The position numbers were made by a program, and so were the translations under genes. This document shows positions 60,496-64,000 of a DNA stretch of 64,000 nt, piece by piece. The first letter of the stretch is position 1. Each line of letters starts with the position of its first letter. The notes beneath the pieces were generated by a model that saw only the letters and a list, made by a program, of their open reading frames with translations, was not told the origin of the DNA and searched no databases. Origin of the DNA: Erythrobacter sp. (lineage in GTDB: Bacteria > Pseudomonadota > Alphaproteobacteria > Sphingomonadales > Sphingomonadaceae). Location: assembly GCF_024305245.1 (NCBI RefSeq), contig NZ_JAMWYX010000007.1, positions 62,001 through 126,000 on the forward strand, given 5' to 3'.

Positions 60496-61230
60496 ATGAG
60501 CCAAACAGCTATCACCCGCGCCGGATTCCTGCGTTTGCTCGGCTGCGCGCTGGCGGGCACAATCAACGCCGGTGCCCTGTCCGCCGCGCAGCGCGCAGGC
60601 GGTGCAGGGGCGGGCGGTTACGATTTCTGGTTCACCCGGCTCAGCTACAATTCGGGCGACTGGGATGTCGATCAGCGCATGCCTGCAAATCTGATCACGT
60701 CCCTTATCGACTACACCAGCCTGCGGATCGATCCCGAGGAGCATGTCATCGCTCTGAGCGATCCCCGGATGCTGTCGGCGCCGTTCTGCTATCTCGCCGG
60801 GCACAAGGCGGTGGAGTTTTCCGATGCCGAACGCCGCAATTTCGAACGTTATGTGCGCAATGGCGGGTTCGTGTTCGTGGACGATTGCAACCACGACATT
60901 GATGGGCTGTTCGCCAAGTCTTTCGAGGCGCAAATGGCGCGCATCTTCGGCGGCGAGGCGCTGAAGAAGCTGCCCAACGGGCATCCGATCTATTCCAGCT
61001 TCTTCAAGTTCGAAGGCCCGCCTGCGACTTCGTTCGAACTGAACGGCTGGGGGGATGACCTGATCCACGATTACCTGAAGGGCATCACCATCAACGACCG
61101 CCTCGGCCTGCTCTACAGCAACAAGGATTACGGCTGCGAGTGGGACTACGACTGGCGCAACAAGCGCTTCCTCGCCGAAGATAACACCCGCTTCGGGGTC
61201 AACATCGTCATGTACGCGCTCAGCAATTGA
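60496..61230 (+). CDS. DUF4159 domain protein
   Basis: A 244-aa protein. It starts with a hydrophobic leader (GFLRLLGCALAGTINAGAL) that may be a signal anchor or Tat-like region lacking RR. The DUF4159 part has FWFTRLSYNSGDWDVD, LSDPRMLSAPFCYLAGHKAV and NGGFVFVDDCNHDIDG, with a GAT-like Rossmann fold suspected. In this operon type it accompanies MoxR, DUF58 and BatA-like genes. Function unknown; its stop overlaps the MoxR gene. Confidence 0.82.
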   Translation: MSQTAITRAGFLRLLGCALAGTINAGALSAAQRAGGAGAGGYDFWFTRLSYNSGDWDVDQRMPANLITSLIDYTSLRIDPEEHVIALSDPRMLSAPFCYLAGHKAVEFSDAERRNFERYVRNGGFVFVDDCNHDIDGLFAKSFEAQMARIFGGEALKKLPNGHPIYSSFFKFEGPPATSFELNGWGDDLIHDYLKGITINDRLGLLYSNKDYGCEWDYDWRNKRFLAEDNTRFGVNIVMYALSN

Positions 61231-62252
61231 AGGGTTTGGAACAGGTGGCACAGCAGAGTGCGGCGGATGCCGCGCAGATCGAACAACGGATCGCGAAGCT
61301 CGACGATCTGAAGCGCGCCATCGCAACCGCGATTGTCGGCCAGACCGATGTCGTCGAACAATTGCTGATCGGGCTGCTGGCGGGCGGGCATTGCCTGCTA
61401 GAAGGCGTGCCGGGGCTCGGCAAGACGCTGTTGGTGCGGACGCTGGGCGAGGCTCTGGAGCTCGATTTCCGGCGCGTGCAGTTCACCCCCGACCTGATGC
61501 CGAGCGACATCCTCGGCACCGAACTGCTCGAAGAGGATCACGGCACCGGCCATCGGTCTTTCCGGTTCCAGAAGGGGCCGGTGTTCACCAACCTGCTGCT
61601 GGCTGACGAACTCAACCGTACTCCGCCCAAGACGCAGGCCGCGCTGCTTGAGGCAATGCAGGAAAAGACAGTCAGTTACGGCGGGCAGACCTATCAACTG
61701 CCCAAGCCGTTTTTCGTGCTGGCGACGCAGAACCCGCTGGAGCAGGCCGGCACCTATCCGCTGCCCGAGGCGCAGCTCGACCGCTTCCTGCTGCTGGTGC
61801 GCGTCGGCTATCCCACCGAAAGCGAGGAACGCGATATCCTCGCGCTCACCACCGGCCGCGCCGGAGAGCCTGTGCCTTGCGTGATGCACGCAGCCGATGT
61901 GCTGGCGCTGCAGGCCAATGTGCGCGATGTTTACCTGAGCGATGATCTGCTCGGCTGGATCACCGCTTTGGTGCGCGCCACTCGGCCCGGCGATCCCGCC
62001 GCGCCTGTCGAGGTCGGGAACTATGTCCGCTGGGGCGCAGGGCCACGCGCAGGGCAGGCGCTGGTGCTGTGCGCCAAGGCGCGCGCGCTGCTGCACGGGC
62101 GGCTTGCCGCGACGCGCGAGGATATCGCCGCGCTCGCCGCACCGGTGCTGCGTCACCGCCTGCTGCTGTCCTTCGCGGCCGAAGCCGAAGGCAAGAGCGC
62201 CGACGATATCGTCGCTGCGCTGCTGGCGCACCTGCCGCCGCCGACGGCTTGA
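61227..62252 (+). CDS. MoxR-type AAA+ ATPase
   Basis: A 341-aa AAA+ ATPase. Walker A LLEGVPGLGKTLLVRTLGEA, pore/strand GTELLEEDHGTGHRSFRFQ, Walker B LLLADELNRTPPKTQAALLEAMQ and sensor VLATQNPLEQAGTYPLPEAQ. MoxR ATPases act as chaperones that mature complexes with the aid of a VWA-domain protein. The start is TTG at 61227 or GTG at 61245, which has GGAACA upstream. It overlaps the DUF4159 stop. Confidence 0.9.
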   Translation: MKGLEQVAQQSAADAAQIEQRIAKLDDLKRAIATAIVGQTDVVEQLLIGLLAGGHCLLEGVPGLGKTLLVRTLGEALELDFRRVQFTPDLMPSDILGTELLEEDHGTGHRSFRFQKGPVFTNLLLADELNRTPPKTQAALLEAMQEKTVSYGGQTYQLPKPFFVLATQNPLEQAGTYPLPEAQLDRFLLLVRVGYPTESEERDILALTTGRAGEPVPCVMHAADVLALQANVRDVYLSDDLLGWITALVRATRPGDPAAPVEVGNYVRWGAGPRAGQALVLCAKARALLHGRLAATREDIAALAAPVLRHRLLLSFAAEAEGKSADDIVAALLAHLPPPTA

Positions 62253-62255
62253 TCC

Positions 62256-63152
62256 ATGGGGCGTGCGCCGCTCACGATACCACCGGAAATCCGCAGCCGT
62301 CTTAAGCGGCTGATGCTCGGGACCCGGCGCGATCTGGGCTCTGGCGGTTTCGGGATGCATCCCAGCCGCAACAAGGGTGCTGGGCTCGAATTCGCGCAAT
62401 ACCGCGCCTACGAGCCGGGCGATGAGCCGCGCCGGATCGACTGGAAGCTGTTCGCCCGGTCGGACAAGTTCTTCGTGCGCGAGGCAGAGCAGGAAAGCCC
62501 GGTTGCAGTGTGGATCCTGATCGATGCCAGTGCCTCGATGGCGCAGGCCGACCGGAGTGCGCCGGACTGGTCCCGCCTCGATGCGGCAAAGCTGCTCGCG
62601 CGGTGCACCGCTGAACTTGCGCTTATGCAGGGCGACCGCTTCGGATGGGTCGCCTTGCAGGCAGGGGCGCTCGGCGTGGCGGACCCGCGCGGCGGGCGCG
62701 CCCAGATTGATCGCTTGCAGATCGACTTTGCCCGTTTGACGGCGGGGGGCACGTTCCCGGACGCAGGCACGCTCGCCCCGTTGTGGGAACGGATCGGCAC
62801 GCACGATCTGGTGCTGTTCCTCAGCGACTGTTTCGATGAAGGCGGCATTGCGCTGATCGAGCGGCTGGCCAAGGCGGGCCGCGAGGTGCTGGCGGTGCAA
62901 ATGCTCACCATCGAGGAGCGCGATTTCCCCTTCGATGGCGGTTACCGCTTCCTCGATCAGGAAAGCGGGGAGGCGTTGATCGGTGACGGGAAAGCCTTGC
63001 GCGACACATTCCTCACCCGCTTCGCTGCCGCCCGCGCGGCGCTGGACGAGCGGCTTGACCGTGCAGGGATTCGCCACACTGCTTATGTGCTCGACGAGCC
63101 GATCGACCGCCCCTTGCAGGTTTTCTTCGGTCGCGGAGGAGAGCCGCGGTGA
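62256..63152 (+). CDS. DUF58/VWA-like protein
   Basis: A 298-aa DUF58 protein. Early segment GGFGMHPSRNKGAGLEFAQY and RAYEPGDEPRRIDWKLFARS are the DUF58 signature, followed by a VWA-like fold with WILIDASASMAQ (MIDAS DxSxS) and LVLFLSDCFDEGG. It follows MoxR by four bases and partners it as in Moxr-DUF58 pairs. The stop overlaps the next start (GTGA). Confidence 0.88.
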   Translation: MGRAPLTIPPEIRSRLKRLMLGTRRDLGSGGFGMHPSRNKGAGLEFAQYRAYEPGDEPRRIDWKLFARSDKFFVREAEQESPVAVWILIDASASMAQADRSAPDWSRLDAAKLLARCTAELALMQGDRFGWVALQAGALGVADPRGGRAQIDRLQIDFARLTAGGTFPDAGTLAPLWERIGTHDLVLFLSDCFDEGGIALIERLAKAGREVLAVQMLTIEERDFPFDGGYRFLDQESGEALIGDGKALRDTFLTRFAAARAALDERLDRAGIRHTAYVLDEPIDRPLQVFFGRGGEPR

Positions 63153-64000
63153 CGCCGCTGCTGATGGTCCCGCTCGGTCTGGCCGCGCTTGCAGCGTTGG
63201 CCGTGCCGCTGCTGATCCACCTGCGGCGGCGGACCGAGGAAGTGCCGCTCGAATTCGCGGCGATGCGCTGGCTTGACGCGCGACCTCGACCGCGGCGCAA
63301 GCTGCAATTCGACGAGCTGCTGCTGCTGGCCTTGCGTTTGCTGCTGATCGCGCTGCTGGCGCTGTTGCTGGCGCGCCCTGCGGTGCTCGGCTGGGAGGAC
63401 GAAAGTCCGCGCATCATCGCCGCTGCCGGGGTTGATCCGGCCGCGGCGCGCGAGGTCGCCGGTCCGGACACGGATGTGCGCTGGATTGCTCCGGGGTTTC
63501 CGGAACTCGACACAGCAGCTCCAACGGTCCGGGCGCAAACTTCCAGCCTGATCCGCCAATTCGATGCCGAGCTGCCGCCGGGCGCACCGCTGACGATCCT
63601 TGTCCCGCCGGTGCTGGACGGGGTCGATGCCGAGCGCCTGCGCCTCACCCGCAAGGTCACGTGGCGGATCGTCGAGAATGGCACGCCAACTGCGCCGTCC
63701 GCTGCGCCGACCGCACCGGTGTTGTCGGTGCGCCACCCGGAAGGACAGGACAGTGCGGTGCGATACTTTCGCGCCGCAGCGCAGGCTTGGAGCGACAAGC
63801 CCCGGTTCGATGCAGGCACCGGCACTGCGCTGCCGCCGCGCGCGTCCGTGCTGGTTTGGCTTCAGCCCGGCCCGGTCCCGCAGGCGGTCACTGACTGGAT
63901 CAGCGAAGGCGGTACCGCTTTGCTGGGCAGCACCGCCGAGATTGCCATGCCTGCGGCCAGCCAAGCGCTGTGGTCCGACGCGATGGGCCGCACACTGGTC
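63149..64000 (+). CDS. BatA-like membrane protein, cut by the window end
   Basis: The gene starts with GTG at 63149, overlapping the DUF58 stop, and stays open to the last base (284 codons seen). The N-terminus VPLGLAALAALAVPLLIHLR is the aerotolerance BatA N-terminal region, then RRRTEEVPLEFAAMRWLDA and a second hydrophobic helix with LLLLALRLLLIALLALLLAR. The rest is a periplasmic alpha/beta part. It belongs to the MoxR-DUF58-BatA complex, likely in envelope maintenance. Confidence 0.85.
   Translation, partial: MTPLLMVPLGLAALAALAVPLLIHLRRRTEEVPLEFAAMRWLDARPRPRRKLQFDELLLLALRLLLIALLALLLARPAVLGWEDESPRIIAAAGVDPAAAREVAGPDTDVRWIAPGFPELDTAAPTVRAQTSSLIRQFDAELPPGAPLTILVPPVLDGVDAERLRLTRKVTWRIVENGTPTAPSAAPTAPVLSVRHPEGQDSAVRYFRAAAQAWSDKPRFDAGTGTALPPRASVLVWLQPGPVPQAVTDWISEGGTALLGSTAEIAMPAASQALWSDAMGRTLV

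Noticed and set aside
58987..61326. 779-aa minus-strand frame over the TldD/PmbA-like genes
   Set aside because: Antisense shadow; the plus-strand genes match known families.
1..64000. CRISPR arrays, rRNA genes or insertion-sequence transposases
   Set aside because: No regularly spaced repeats, rRNA segments or DDE/HUH transposase motifs were noticed.

Overview
The window is a high-GC alphaproteobacterial chromosome segment, most likely from a sphingomonad (Erythrobacteraceae/Sphingomonadales). Pointers are the class I PHA synthase with a phasin and PhaR-like operator, the LptF/LptG pair, a PEPxxWA-CTERM protein, the PaoABC-type aldehyde oxidoreductase and the TldD-PmbA-DUF4159-MoxR-DUF58-BatA cluster. 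Species is not claimed.

Region A (1-14.2 kb) is ordinary chromosome: a truncated gene at the edge, fatty acid desaturase, GNAT acetyltransferase coupled to lptG-lptF, DUF427, clpS, phasin, phaC, a PLP aminotransferase, a LuxR-type HTH membrane protein with small companions, a RadC-like/winged-helix pair, a crotonase and a thioesterase. It ends in tRNA-Cys(GCA) and tRNA-Thr(CGT).

Region B (14.4-53.3 kb) is a mosaic accessory island directly after tRNA-Thr. It holds: (i) a three-gene operon of fused nuclease-methylase, specificity subunit and a HEPN-like protein with an Rx4H motif; (ii) a GmrSD-type DUF262/DUF1524 nuclease and a DUF3800 protein; (iii) small genes behind hairpin leaders, a VapE-type ATPase/primase-associated protein and a P4-type tyrosine integrase, together resembling a phage satellite; (iv) a SecD-head-like orphan, a PEP-CTERM protein and a second small tyrosine recombinase; (v) a block with two DEDD exonucleases; (vi) a minus-strand run of eight genes (47.2 to 35.2 kb): UvrD-like helicase, DrmA, DrmB, NERD helicase, Dcm-type methylase, Vsr, EcoRII-like endonuclease and a 101-aa unknown protein, flanked by two copies of one exonuclease gene end; (vii) a coupled triad of large serine recombinase and two ParB/RepB-like proteins with a divergent HTH gene; (viii) a dGTPase.

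Region C (53.4-64 kb) is again chromosomal: paoCBA on the minus strand and a plus-strand run of Tat-exported TldD, PmbA-like partner, DUF4159, MoxR ATPase, DUF58 and a BatA-like membrane protein cut by the window end.

The main discovery candidates are the DISARM-like/EcoRII/Vsr hybrid cassette (35.2-47.2 kb) and the restriction-modification operon carrying a HEPN-like gene (14.7-18.9 kb), which recalls the PrrC principle of a HEPN nuclease guarding a restriction enzyme. No CRISPR array, rRNA or insertion sequence transposase was seen.
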